Below, piece by piece: positions 25,260 through 34,800 of a DNA stretch of 64,000 nucleotides. The position numbers and the translations under genes are program-made. Position 1 is the first letter of the stretch, and each line of letters opens with the position of its first letter. This DNA comes from Caballeronia megalochromosomata. Lineage in GTDB: Bacteria > Pseudomonadota > Gammaproteobacteria > Burkholderiales > Burkholderiaceae. The stretch is taken from the NCBI GenBank assembly GCA_001580565.1, contig LRBF01000248.1, forward strand, positions 99,417 to 163,416. Direction: 5' to 3'. The notes under the pieces were generated by a model, which saw nothing but the letters and a program-made list of their open reading frames with translations, was not told where the DNA came from and searched no databases.

Positions 25260-26573
25260 TCAGGGATACAGCCCGCGCATTTCGCGCGCCTGCAGAATCC
25301 GCGTACACGCGACGATGAACGCCGCCGTGCGCACCGACACCTTGTGCTCGCTCGCGACTTGCCACACGCCTGCGAACGCTTCGCGCATCACGCGCTCGAG
25401 ACGCTGATTGATCTCGTCCTCGGTCCAGAAGAAGCTCGAGAAGTCCTGCACCCACTCGAAGTACGAAACCGTCACGCCGCCCGCGTTGGCGATGACGTCC
25501 GGAATCACGAGGATGCCCTTGTCGTTCAGGATGTCGTCCGCCGCGGTCGTGGTCGGGCCGTTCGCGCCTTCGACGACGATCTTCGTGCGAATCTTCGACG
25601 CGTTCTTCTCGGTAATCTGGTTTTCCAGTGCGGCCGGAATCAGGATGTCGCTTTCGATCATCCAGAACTCTTCCGCCTGCACGGGATCCGCGCCCGCGAA
25701 GCCGCCGACGCCGCCGTTCTTCGCGACGTGATCGAGCAGCGCGACCGAATCGATGCCCTTCGAGTTGTGAATCGTGCCCGTGTGATCCTGCACGGCGATC
25801 ACGCGCGCGCCTGCTTCCTGGAACAGCTTGGCCGCGATGCCGCCCACGTTGCCGAAGCCCTGCACTGCGATGCGCGCGCCTTCGATTTCCATGCCGATGC
25901 GCCGCGCCGCTTCCGTGCCGACGACGAACACGCCGCGTCCCGTCGCTTCCTTGCGGCCGAGCGAGCCGCCGAGCGAGATCGGCTTGCCGGTCACCACGCC
26001 CGTCGCCGTCTGGCCCTGGTTCATGGAGTAGGTGTCCATCATCCACGCCATGATCTGCTCGTTCGTGTTCACGTCCGGCGCGGGAATGTCCGTGTTCGGC
26101 CCGATGATGATGCCGATTTCGCTGGTGTACCGGCGCGTCACGCGCTCGAGTTCGCCGCGCGACAGCGTGCGCGGATCGACACGGATACCGCCCTTCGCGC
26201 CGCCGTACGGCACGTTCACGGCCGCGTTCTTCACCGACATCCACGCGGACAGCGCCATCACTTCGGAGAGCGTCACATCCTGGTGATAACGCACGCCGCC
26301 CTTGCCGGGACCGCGCGAGGTATTGTGCTGCACGCGATAGCCTTCGAAGTGCGCGACGGTGCCGTTATCGAGTTCGATCGGGCAATCGACGACGAGAATG
26401 CGCTTCGGGCGCTTGAGGGTTTCGAGCCAGCGGGAGAGAGAACCGAGATACGGCGCGACGCGATCGACCTGCTTCAGATAGTTGCCCCAGGGGCCGAGAT
26501 CATCGGCGTTGAGGTACGACGGGATTGCATGTTTGGCATCCGGCGTTTGCAGCGACTGCTTCGAGGAGGACAT
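25260..26573 (-). CDS. gdhA: Glutamate dehydrogenase (Glu/Leu/Phe/Val dehydrogenase family)
   Basis: A 437-residue enzyme interconverting glutamate and 2-oxoglutarate plus ammonia. The substrate-binding lysines lie in RGPGKGGVRYH and VPYGGAKGGIRVDP, and the Rossmann motif is IAVQGFGNVGGIAAKLF. The 437-residue length and sequence style match the hexameric, probably NAD-linked, type of Burkholderia rather than the 447-residue NADP enzyme of enterics. Cofactor preference is inferred. It lies between the glutamate importer and a LysR gene, with a T-N11-A site 80 bases before its start. Confidence 0.92.
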   Translation of the reverse strand: MSSSKQSLQTPDAKHAIPSYLNADDLGPWGNYLKQVDRVAPYLGSLSRWLETLKRPKRILVVDCPIELDNGTVAHFEGYRVQHNTSRGPGKGGVRYHQDVTLSEVMALSAWMSVKNAAVNVPYGGAKGGIRVDPRTLSRGELERVTRRYTSEIGIIIGPNTDIPAPDVNTNEQIMAWMMDTYSMNQGQTATGVVTGKPISLGGSLGRKEATGRGVFVVGTEAARRIGMEIEGARIAVQGFGNVGGIAAKLFQEAGARVIAVQDHTGTIHNSKGIDSVALLDHVAKNGGVGGFAGADPVQAEEFWMIESDILIPAALENQITEKNASKIRTKIVVEGANGPTTTAADDILNDKGILVIPDVIANAGGVTVSYFEWVQDFSSFFWTEDEINQRLERVMREAFAGVWQVASEHKVSVRTAAFIVACTRILQAREMRGLYP

Positions 26574-26611
26574 TGACGCTCCGGCGTTGAAGGAATGCGC
26601 TCATTGTCGAA

Positions 26612-26640
26612 AAACGGCGTTTTCAAATCCAATGCCGTTT
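26612..26640 (-). terminator. Weak intrinsic terminator after the LysR gene
   Basis: On the minus strand AAACGGC, a 15-base loop, then GCCGTTTTT. It lies between the LysR stop and the gdhA start and would separate the two units. Confidence 0.5.
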
Positions 26641-26652
26641 CTTCATCCCATC

Positions 26653-26667
26653 ATGCAAATCCTGCAT
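26653..26667. promoter_or_regulatory. Candidate LysR-type binding site upstream of gdhA
   Basis: ATGCA-AATCC-TGCAT is a perfect 5-5-5 inverted repeat with the T-N11-A pattern of LysR regulators. It lies 80 bases before the gdhA start and just downstream of the LysR gene. Regulation of gdhA by the neighbouring LysR is an inference. Confidence 0.45.
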
Positions 26668-26681
26668 AACGCCGCCGAACC

Positions 26682-27653
26682 TTATGCGGCCGGCCTCTCG
26701 GACGATGCCTTCAGCAACTCTTCACCGACCGCATCCCACAGCGCGCGCATCAGGGCCTGTCGCGGCTCCTCGCCCTGCGCGGCGAGCTTGTCGCGATACA
26801 GGCGGATTTCCATCGTCAGCGTGAACTGACCGGCGGGCGTGCCGCGCGTGCCGCGATCGAGTCGAATGAGCCGCCCTTCCTCCACCGCGTCTTCCACTGC
26901 ACTGTGCGGCAGGAACGCGACGCCGTGCCCGGCCAGCGCCATCGCCTTGAGGCCTTCGGCCATGTCGGTTTCATAGACCGTGTCGAGATGGAGCCGCGTG
27001 GGCGCGGTCGCGATGATGACTTCCGTCATGCGTCCGAGATACGCGTTGGGCGTGTACGACAGATAGGGCACCGGCGATTCGGCGCTCGCGGGCAGCGTGA
27101 AGCGCGCGCGTCCGCCTTTGGTGACAGCGGAAAACGGACTGATCGGTTCCGCGCCGAGCGTGAGCATGTCGTAGCGCGCGGGATCGAGCGCGACCGGATG
27201 ACTCGGATGGTGATAGCCCATCACGAGATCGCAGCCGCCTTCGACGAGCGACAGCACCGCATCGTGCACGTTCAGCGCGCGCAGCCGCGTGCGGATGCGC
27301 CCGAGCCGCGCCTCGATGTGTTCGAGCCAGCGCGGAAAGTAGGTGAGCGAAAGCGTGTGCGGCACGGCGAACTCGATGGTCGCCGAAGGCACGCCGCCCT
27401 GCCCGCGCAACAGCGTGCGCGCTTCGTGGAACTGCGAGAGCATCGCGAGCGCCTGCTCGTAGAAGACGTTGCCGGCTTGCGTGAGCCGCGTCGGATAAAC
27501 GGAGCGGTCGATGAGCTCGGTGCCGAGCCACGCCTCCAGCGCCTGGATCCGCCGCGAGAATGCGGGCTGCGTGATGTGTCTCAGTTCAGCGGAGCGACTG
27601 AAGCTGCGCGTCTCCGCGAGCGAGACGAAGTCTTCGAGCCATTTCAGTTCCAT
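26682..27653 (-). CDS. LysR family transcriptional regulator (HypT/YjiE-like)
   Basis: A 323-residue LysR regulator. The N-terminal winged helix-turn-helix is plain (ELKWLEDFVSLAETRSFSRSA, ITQPAFSRRIQALEAWLG). The C-terminal effector domain begins near residue 95 (ATIEFAVPHTLSLTYFP). Start and recognition-helix wording resemble E. coli HypT (YjiE), the hypochlorite-responsive regulator, but the Met residues of that sensor cannot be assigned here. It lies upstream of gdhA in the same direction and is divergent from the nitrate transporter gene. Confidence 0.87.
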   Translation of the reverse strand: MELKWLEDFVSLAETRSFSRSAELRHITQPAFSRRIQALEAWLGTELIDRSVYPTRLTQAGNVFYEQALAMLSQFHEARTLLRGQGGVPSATIEFAVPHTLSLTYFPRWLEHIEARLGRIRTRLRALNVHDAVLSLVEGGCDLVMGYHHPSHPVALDPARYDMLTLGAEPISPFSAVTKGGRARFTLPASAESPVPYLSYTPNAYLGRMTEVIIATAPTRLHLDTVYETDMAEGLKAMALAGHGVAFLPHSAVEDAVEEGRLIRLDRGTRGTPAGQFTLTMEIRLYRDKLAAQGEEPRQALMRALWDAVGEELLKASSERPAA

Positions 27654-27852
27654 GCCAGATCCTGCAATAGGTGCGCGCGCGGCGCTTGTTCCGCGAAGAC
27701 CGCATTCTAGCGGGCGCGTGAACCGTGCGAAGGCGCGGCGCACCATTCGCATGCGATCCCGCACGGACGCGGTGCCGTCGCCTTGCGTACCGAAACGCGC
27801 TGACGCGCCCGCATTCGCTCTGCGCGTACCGTCGATTAAACATGCACTCCAT

Positions 27853-27868
27853 TGGCATGATGCTTGCA
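27853..27868 (+). promoter_or_regulatory. Sigma-54 (RpoN) promoter of the narK-like gene
   Basis: TGGCAT (27853-27858), five bases, TTGCA (27864-27868) matches the -24/-12 consensus TGGCAC-N5-TTGCA with one mismatch outside the invariant GG and GC. Transcription would start near 27879, about 47 bases before the ATG. A GCACCA half-site for an NtrC-like activator lies at 27740-27745, but no full palindrome is visible. Confidence 0.7.
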
Positions 27869-27925
27869 GTTTTCGGGGCGGTCGCGTGCTCGTCCGGCAG
27901 CACGCGCCTATATGGAAACCCCGCA

Positions 27926-29314
27926 ATGTCCAATCTGCTTGCATCGCTCAGGAGCGGCAACTGGCGCTCGCTCGTCGCCTGCTTCCTTTATTTCGATACG
28001 GGTTTCACCGTCTGGGTGCTGTATGGGCCGCTCGCGCCGTTCATCGGCCGCGACGTGACGATGTCCGCCGCGCAGCAAGGCTTTCTCGTCGCGGTGCCGG
28101 TGCTCGCCGCGGCCATCCTGCGCGTGACGCTCGGCAACCTCTATCAGTCGACCGATGGACGGCGCGTCGCGCTGATGGGCGTCGTGCTGTCGTCGATTCC
28201 GTCGATCGTGCTGCCGCTTCTGCCCGGCGTGCCCTCCTATGCGTTGCTGCTCGTGCTCGGCGTGTTTCTCGGCATGGGCGGCGCGAGCTTCGCCGTAGCA
28301 TTGCCGATGGCCGGCAGCAACTATCCGCCGAAGGTGCAGGGACTCGTGCTGGGTCTCGCCGCCGCGGGCAACATCGGCGCGGTGCTCGATGGCTTCCTGT
28401 TCCCGCATCTCGCCGATGCCTTCGGCTGGCAGATGTCGACCGCCGCCGCGCTGCCGCTGCTCGCGATCACGGCCGTCGCGCTGTTCGCGTGGGCATCAGA
28501 TGCCGGCGAGAAATCCGGCAGCACGATGCGCGCGCTGTCCAGCTTCTCGGTGACGCTGGTCAGCCTGATCGTGCTGGTGCTCGCGGTGAATGGCGGCGTG
28601 TTCGGCGGCGGCCGGGCGGGCGTGCTGCTCCTACCGGTGATCGGTGCGCTGATCGCGATCGCGGTGCTGCCGCGGCACTACCGGTCGGTGCTCGGCGAAC
28701 GCGACACGTGGGTCATCATGCTGATCTACAGCATCACGTTCGGTGGCTTCGTCGGCATGTCGTCGTATGTGACGCTCCTGCTCACGTCGCTCTATCAAAT
28801 GCCGAAGCTCGAAGCGGGGCTGTTCATGTCCTTGCTCGCGTTTCTCGGCGCGATCGTGCGGCCGTTCGGCGGCTATGTCGCGGATCGCGTGACCGGCGTG
28901 CGCGCGCTGCTCGTGCTGCTCGCGGCGATCGCCATCGGTGACTTCGCGTTCGCGATCTGGATGCCGCCGGTCGCGGGCGGCCTCGCGATTCTCGTCTGCC
29001 TGTACGTCGCGTTCGGTCTCGGCAACGGTTCGACGTTCCAGCTCGTGCCGCATCGGTGGCGTGGCAAGACGGGTCTGCTGTCGGGGATCGTGGGTGCGGC
29101 GGGCGGCATCGGCGGGTTTTATCTGCCGGTGATCATGGGCATCGCCAAGGAAAGCACGGGAAGTTATCAGATGGGCTTCGCGACCTTCGGCGTGCTCGCG
29201 ACGTGTGCGTTCGGCGCGTTGTTCGTGCTGCGGGGGCAGTGGCTGCGGTGGTCGTCGACGTCCTCGCAGGCGCGTGACGGAGTGGCGATCGGCGGCGCTC
29301 ACGCGATGGAGTGA
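27926..29314 (+). CDS. MFS nitrate/nitrite transporter (NarK/NasA family)
   Basis: A 462-residue inner-membrane protein of the major facilitator superfamily with 12 predicted membrane segments. The NarK-type signatures are glycine-rich: LGMGGASFAVALPMAGSNYP in helix 5 and LSGIVGAAGGIGGFYLPV in helix 11, the latter preceded by FQLVPHRWRG. A nitrogen-regulated sigma-54 promoter lies upstream and glutamate dehydrogenase is nearby, so nitrate or nitrite uptake for assimilation is likely. Transport direction cannot be read from sequence. The ATG at 27926 begins the family-like MSNLLASLRSGNWRSLVACF. Confidence 0.85.
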   Translation: MSNLLASLRSGNWRSLVACFLYFDTGFTVWVLYGPLAPFIGRDVTMSAAQQGFLVAVPVLAAAILRVTLGNLYQSTDGRRVALMGVVLSSIPSIVLPLLPGVPSYALLLVLGVFLGMGGASFAVALPMAGSNYPPKVQGLVLGLAAAGNIGAVLDGFLFPHLADAFGWQMSTAAALPLLAITAVALFAWASDAGEKSGSTMRALSSFSVTLVSLIVLVLAVNGGVFGGGRAGVLLLPVIGALIAIAVLPRHYRSVLGERDTWVIMLIYSITFGGFVGMSSYVTLLLTSLYQMPKLEAGLFMSLLAFLGAIVRPFGGYVADRVTGVRALLVLLAAIAIGDFAFAIWMPPVAGGLAILVCLYVAFGLGNGSTFQLVPHRWRGKTGLLSGIVGAAGGIGGFYLPVIMGIAKESTGSYQMGFATFGVLATCAFGALFVLRGQWLRWSSTSSQARDGVAIGGAHAME

Positions 29315-29323
29315 TGCCAGACG

Positions 29324-29346
29324 GGGCGGCGTCGTTCGCGCCGCCC
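29324..29346. terminator. Hairpin between convergent narK-like and ABC genes
   Basis: An 8-bp perfect stem GGGCGGCG/CGCCGCCC with a 7-base loop lies between two convergent stops and touches the stop codon of the ABC gene. There is no T-run, so this is a weak call. Confidence 0.4.
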
Positions 29347-31229
29347 TATTCGGGAATGGTCGATGTATCGCGCTGATCCAGCGCCGCTTCCTCCGCCCTC
29401 TGCTGCTGCAACGCCCACATCTGCGCAAACAGCCCACCCGCGCGCAGCAACTCCGCGTGCGTGCCCCGCTCCACGATCCTTCCGTGATCCATCACGATGA
29501 TCTGCTGCGCGTGCACGACCGTCGATAGCCGGTGCGCGATGATGAGCGTCGTCCGCTCACGCGCGATCGAATCGAGTTCGCGCTGGATCGCGCGCTCGGA
29601 CTTCGAATCGAGCGCCGAGGTGGCTTCGTCGAAGATCAAAATCGGCGGGTTCTTGAGCAGCGTGCGCGCGATCGCCACGCGCTGCTTCTCGCCGCCCGAA
29701 AGCTTCAGCCCGCGCTCGCCGACAGGCGTGTCGTAACCCGCCGGCAACGCCTCGATGAACTCGTGGATATGCGCCGCGCGCGCCGCCGCGATCACGTCCT
29801 CGCGGCTCGCGGAAGGACGCCCGTACGCGATGTTGTAGTAGATCGAATCGTTGAAGAGCACGGTGTCCTGCGGCACGATGCCGATCGCCGCGCGCAAGGA
29901 ATCCTGCGTCACGTCGCGTATGTCCTGTCCGTCGATGCTGATGCCTCCGCCCTGCGCGCGATCGAGATCGTAGAAGCGGAACAGCAGCCGTCCGAGCGTC
30001 GACTTGCCCGATCCGCTGTGCCCGACCACGGCTGTCGTCGAGCCGGCCGGAATCGTGAAATCGACGCCATGCAGAATCTGCCGCGCCTTCTCGTACGCGA
30101 AGCTCACGTTATCGAAACGCACTTCGCCACCGCGCACGGCAAGCGGCTGCGCGTTCGGCGCATCGGGCACTTCGCGGCCCGCGCCGAGCAGCGTGAACAT
30201 GCGGTCCATGTCGGTCAGCGCCTGCTTCAGCTCGCGATACACGACGCCGAGGAAATTCAGCGGAATGTAGAGCTGCAGCATGAACGTGTTGATGAGCACG
30301 AGATCGCCGAGCGTGAGCCGCCCCGCCATCACGCCCTGCGTCGCGCGCCACAGAATGAACACGAGCCCGACGCCGATGATCATCTGCTGCCCGAAATTGA
30401 GCATCGACAGCGAGCGCTGCGACTTGATCGCCGCCGCGCGATAGCGTCGCAAGTTCTCGTCGTATCGGCGCGTTTCCCACTCTTCGTTGCCGAAGTACTT
30501 CACGGTCTCGTAATTGAGCAGCGAATCGATGGCGCGCGAATTCGCCTTCGAATCGAGATCGTTCATCGTGCGGCGGAAATGCGTGCGCCATTCGGTGACC
30601 TTCACCGTGAACACGATATACGTGACGAGCGCGATGAACGTGACGATCGCGTAATACGCCTCGTACTTCGTCACGAAGAAAGCGAGCACGAGTCCGACCT
30701 CGACGAGCGTCGGCAGAATGCTGTAGAGCGAATAGGAAACGAGTTGCTGGATGCCGCGCGTGCCGCGTTCGATGTCGCGCGACATGCCGCCCGTCTGCCG
30801 CTCCAGATGAAAGCGCAGCGACAGCGAATGCAGATGGCGGAACACTTGCAGCGCGAGTTGCCGCACGGCGCTTTCAGTGACCTTGGCGAACAGCAGTTCG
30901 CGGAGTTCGGTGAAGAGCGACGTGGACAGCCGCGCGCCCGCATACGCGACCACGAGCAGCCCAATGCCGCCGATCAGCACGATGCCCGGCGAATCGCTCG
31001 CGCGTCCGAGCGCGGTGAGATGCTGCACGGAAGCGAGGCTGTCGACGATGCGCTTCATCACGATCGGCACGCCGAGGTTCGCCACCTTCGCGCCGATCAG
31101 GCACGTCAGCGCGAACGCGACGCGCCATTTGTACGTGGTGAGATAGGGCAGCAGCGAGCGGATCGTCTGCCAGTCGTTGCGCGGACCCTGCGGCAAGGGC
31201 CCGGGCTCTGCGTTGGGGAAGCGGCGCAT
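29346..31229 (-). CDS. ABC exporter, Atm1/HMT1-like (fused permease and ATPase)
   Basis: A 627-residue half-transporter. An N-terminal six-helix exporter membrane domain (about residues 35-340) is followed by an ATPase with Walker A GHSGSGKSTLGRLL, signature LKLSGGEKQRVAIAR, Walker B ILIFDEATSALD and H-loop IIAHRLSTV. The SRDIERGTRGIQQLVSYSLYSILPTLVE segment is typical of the Atm1/HMT1 group, which exports glutathione-linked or heavy-metal compounds. Substrate is therefore inferred. It is divergent from the thioesterase gene and forms its own unit. Confidence 0.87.
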   Translation of the reverse strand: MRRFPNAEPGPLPQGPRNDWQTIRSLLPYLTTYKWRVAFALTCLIGAKVANLGVPIVMKRIVDSLASVQHLTALGRASDSPGIVLIGGIGLLVVAYAGARLSTSLFTELRELLFAKVTESAVRQLALQVFRHLHSLSLRFHLERQTGGMSRDIERGTRGIQQLVSYSLYSILPTLVEVGLVLAFFVTKYEAYYAIVTFIALVTYIVFTVKVTEWRTHFRRTMNDLDSKANSRAIDSLLNYETVKYFGNEEWETRRYDENLRRYRAAAIKSQRSLSMLNFGQQMIIGVGLVFILWRATQGVMAGRLTLGDLVLINTFMLQLYIPLNFLGVVYRELKQALTDMDRMFTLLGAGREVPDAPNAQPLAVRGGEVRFDNVSFAYEKARQILHGVDFTIPAGSTTAVVGHSGSGKSTLGRLLFRFYDLDRAQGGGISIDGQDIRDVTQDSLRAAIGIVPQDTVLFNDSIYYNIAYGRPSASREDVIAAARAAHIHEFIEALPAGYDTPVGERGLKLSGGEKQRVAIARTLLKNPPILIFDEATSALDSKSERAIQRELDSIARERTTLIIAHRLSTVVHAQQIIVMDHGRIVERGTHAELLRAGGLFAQMWALQQQRAEEAALDQRDTSTIPE

Positions 31230-31475
31230 GAGTTCGTATCGTTCGAGCGCGTCGCGCGGGCAAAACCGGGCGCGGCGTCAGGGGACGTTTTTATCGTCGA
31301 GGCGGGCGCACGTCTCTCGCATGCTTTCCCGTACAATTTACTTCGTGCCCCGGCGTCGTCGAGGTCGTTCGCCTCGCCCGCGGCAGGGCTCATTCATAAA
31401 TGTGCATTGTCGCAGAAGGTTCAAGGGGCCGCTCGCCGCCTCCGGCCTTCCGCCTTGCGAACCGGAACCTCTTCC

Positions 31476-31871
31476 ATGGCCGACCATCCGAAACTTCCCG
31501 AAAAGCACGTCGCGCTGCGCGTCGTGCCGCAGCCCGCCGACGCCAACGTCCACGGCGACGTTTTCGGCGGATGGATCATGGCGCAGGTGGACATCGCCGG
31601 CTCCATTCCGGCGAGCCGCCGCGCGAACGGCCGCGTCGCGACCGTCGCGGTGAATTCGTTCCTGTTCAAGCATCCGGTGTTCGTCGGCGACCTGCTGAGC
31701 TTTTACGCCGATATCGTCAAGACGGGCAATACGTCCGTCACGGTGTCGGTCGAGGTCTGGGCGCAGCGCATGAACCTCGCCGAAGACGCCGTCAAGGTCA
31801 CGGAAGCGACGCTGACTTACGTCGCGACCGACCGCGACCGCCGCCCGCGCGTGCTGCCGTCGCTCGATTAA
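31476..31871 (+). CDS. Acyl-CoA thioesterase (YciA-like hotdog protein)
   Basis: A 131-residue single hotdog-fold thioesterase. The catalytic region NVHGDVFGGWIMAQVDIAGS with its Asp on the hotdog helix, and the FLFKHPVFVGDLLSFYADI strand pair, match YciA, which hydrolyses short to long acyl-CoA. The start is the ATG at 31476 (MADHPKLPEKHVALRVVPQP). A TACAAT -10 box lies at about 31333, roughly 140 bases upstream. Confidence 0.9.
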   Translation: MADHPKLPEKHVALRVVPQPADANVHGDVFGGWIMAQVDIAGSIPASRRANGRVATVAVNSFLFKHPVFVGDLLSFYADIVKTGNTSVTVSVEVWAQRMNLAEDAVKVTEATLTYVATDRDRRPRVLPSLD

Positions 31872-31883
31872 GCACGCGCGCGC

Positions 31884-34800
31884 TCAGTGGGGCAGCACGC
31901 CCTGCCGCAACAGACCCGGAATCGCTTCGTGCGGCATCGGGCGCGAGAACAGATAGCCCTGCATTTCGTCGCAATCGCGCTCGCGCAGGAAGTCGTGCTG
32001 CGCGTGCGTTTCGACGCCCTCCGCGATCACCTGCAATTCCAGCGAATGCGCGAGCGCGATGATCGCCGACGTGATGGTTTCGTCATCGCCCGAGGAACCG
32101 ATATCCGCGACGAACGAGCGATCGATCTTCAGCCGGTGCACCGGGAAGCGCTTGAGATATGACAGGCTCGAATATCCGGTGCCGAAGTCATCGATCGCTA
32201 TGCCTATGCCGAGCGCGGATAGCTCCGAGAGCATCGTGATCGCTTCCTCGGCGTTGCGCATGATCGCGCTTTCCGTGAGTTCGAGTTCGAGATAGCGCGG
32301 TTCCAATCCGGTCTCTTCGAGCACGGATGTCACGAGCCGCGCGATGTCGCGCTGCTGAAAATGCCGCGCCGACAGATTCACCGACACGCGCGCCGGCGGC
32401 AGCCCGGCATCCTGCCACGCCTTGTTCTGCCGGCACGCTTCGCGCAACACCCACTCCGAAAGCGGCCCGATCAGCCCGCTCTCTTCCGCCACCGGAATGA
32501 ACGATGCCGGCGACACGAGCCCCTGCTCCGGATCGCTCCAGCGCACGAGCGCCTCGATGCCGACGATCGCGCGCGTCGTCATGTCCACCTGCGGCTGATA
32601 GTGCAGCAGGAACTCGCCGTCGCGCAGCGCGCGCCGCAAACGGCGCTCGAGATTCATGCGCGCGCCGACGCTCGCGTTCATCTCCGGCTGGTAGAACTGG
32701 TACGTGTTGCGGCCCATGTCCTTCGCGCGATACATCGCGAGATCGGCCTTCTTCATGACGGTTTCGGCATCGTCGCCGTCTTGCGGATAGAGACTCGCGC
32801 CCATGCTGCAGCCCACGTACAGCTCGGTATCATCCAGCCACACCGGCTCGGAGATCGCCGCGCGCGTGCGTTCCATCCATGCGATGAGACCGGCTTCGTC
32901 GGTGAGATCGGGCAGCACGACCACGAACTCGTCGCCGCCGTGACGCGCGACCGTATCGCTCGAACGCGCCGAGCGCGCGAGCCGCTCCGCGATCACCGCA
33001 AGCAGCCGGTCGCCGACGCTGTGACCCAGGCTGTCGTTGACGTTCTTGAAGCCGTCGAGATCCATGAACACGACGGCGATCTTCGTCTCGCGCCGCCGCG
33101 CCGCCTCGATCGCGTGCTGCAAGCGGTCACGCAGCAGATTGCGGTTCGGCAGGCGAGTGAGCGTGTCGTAATTCGCCTGATATTCGAGTTCTTCCTGATA
33201 GCGCATCAGGTCGGTCACGTCGTTGATGATGCCGATGTGATGCGTCGTCATGCCCTGCGCGTCCGGCACAGGCGCGACGAAGAGCTGATTCCAGAAGAGC
33301 GCACCGTCCTTGCGATAGTTGCGCACCACGACGCTCGCCTCCATGTTCGCGGCGAGCGCGCGGCGGATCGCGGTGAGGCCGTCCTGATCGCCGTCGGGAC
33401 CGTGCAGGAAGCGGCAGTCCTGCCCGATCACCTCGCTCGGGTCGTAGCCCGTGATGCGCTTGAACGCCGGATTCGCGTACTCGATCACGTTCGCGCCGTC
33501 CACGACGCCCGTGATCAGGATCGCGTTCACGCTCGCATCGAGCGCGCGGCTTTGCAGGCGCAGCGCGAGTTCGGCGCGCTTGTGATCGGTGACGTCGTGA
33601 TACGAGCCGAGCACGCCGATGGTCTGTCCTTCGCCATCGAGCAAAGGCAGCTTGCTCGTGACCACGGTGCGCAGTTGCTCGCCCATCACGATGTCGCGCT
33701 CGTGATGCATCTTCGGCACCGTCGTGATGATGACCTCTTCGTCGTCCGCGCGCACGACGTCCGCGAGCGCGCTCCACGGCAGCTCGAAATCCGTCTTGCC
33801 GATGACCTGCTCGTTGTAGGCGAGACCCGCATCGCGCGCGAACGCGTTGTTGCAGCCGAGATAGCGCAGGTCGCGGTCCTTCCAGAACACGCGCTGCGGA
33901 ATGTTGTCGATGACCGCTTCGAGCATCTCGTTCGATCTGCGCGCCTCGGCTTCCGCGTTGATGCGGTCGGTCACGTCGTTCGCCAGCATGAAGATGCCCG
34001 GACGATTCGAATACGTGAGCGAGTGATGCGAGACATCCGCGCCGACGATCGCGCCGTCCTTGCGCCGATAGCGCCACACGCCCGCCGATCCCTGCCCCGA
34101 TGCGGCGCGCTCGCCGGTGTCGCCGCCGCTGCGCGCGAGCCGCGCGGCGAAGCTGTCGAAGTCGTCGGCGTGATGCAGATCGCGCAGCGTCATGTTCATG
34201 AACTCGGGCTCGTTGAAGCCGAAGTGCTCGATCGCGGCCTGATTCACGGCGATGAAGCGCATCGTCTCGCGATCGACGATCCACATCGGCACCGGGTGCG
34301 CCTCGAACATGCCGCGAAAGCGTTCGTTGCTGCGCTGCCTCGCGCGCACGACACCGAGCTTCTCGCGCGATTGCCGCTCGTGGCTCGCGAAGAGCCAGAT
34401 CAGCACGGCGCTGCCGGCGATCATCGTGAACACGAGCAGCAGCATCGCGCCGCTCGACGCCTGCGCGGACTGATCGAGCGCGATGATCGTCGCGTTATCG
34501 ATACGCGAGCGCACGAAGTCGAGTTCCTCGTCGACGCCTTGCTGGTCTTCGCCGAGCGCCACGAACGCGGCGTCGGCCCAGGCGCGGGACGCGTCGGGAC
34601 TGGCGTGGCTCGCGCGCTCGAAAGCGAGATTGGCGTCGCGGCGCATCTCGGCGGCGCGCGCGGCGAACGCATCGAATGCGCCCGTCATGCCCGGCTCCAT
34701 CGCGATCTGCGCGCGCAGGCCGCTTTCGAGCGCGTCGAGATGCGCCTCGCGTTCCTGATGGCGCGCGTCGGTTTCCGCGATGCCGGTCGCTTCGAAGCGG

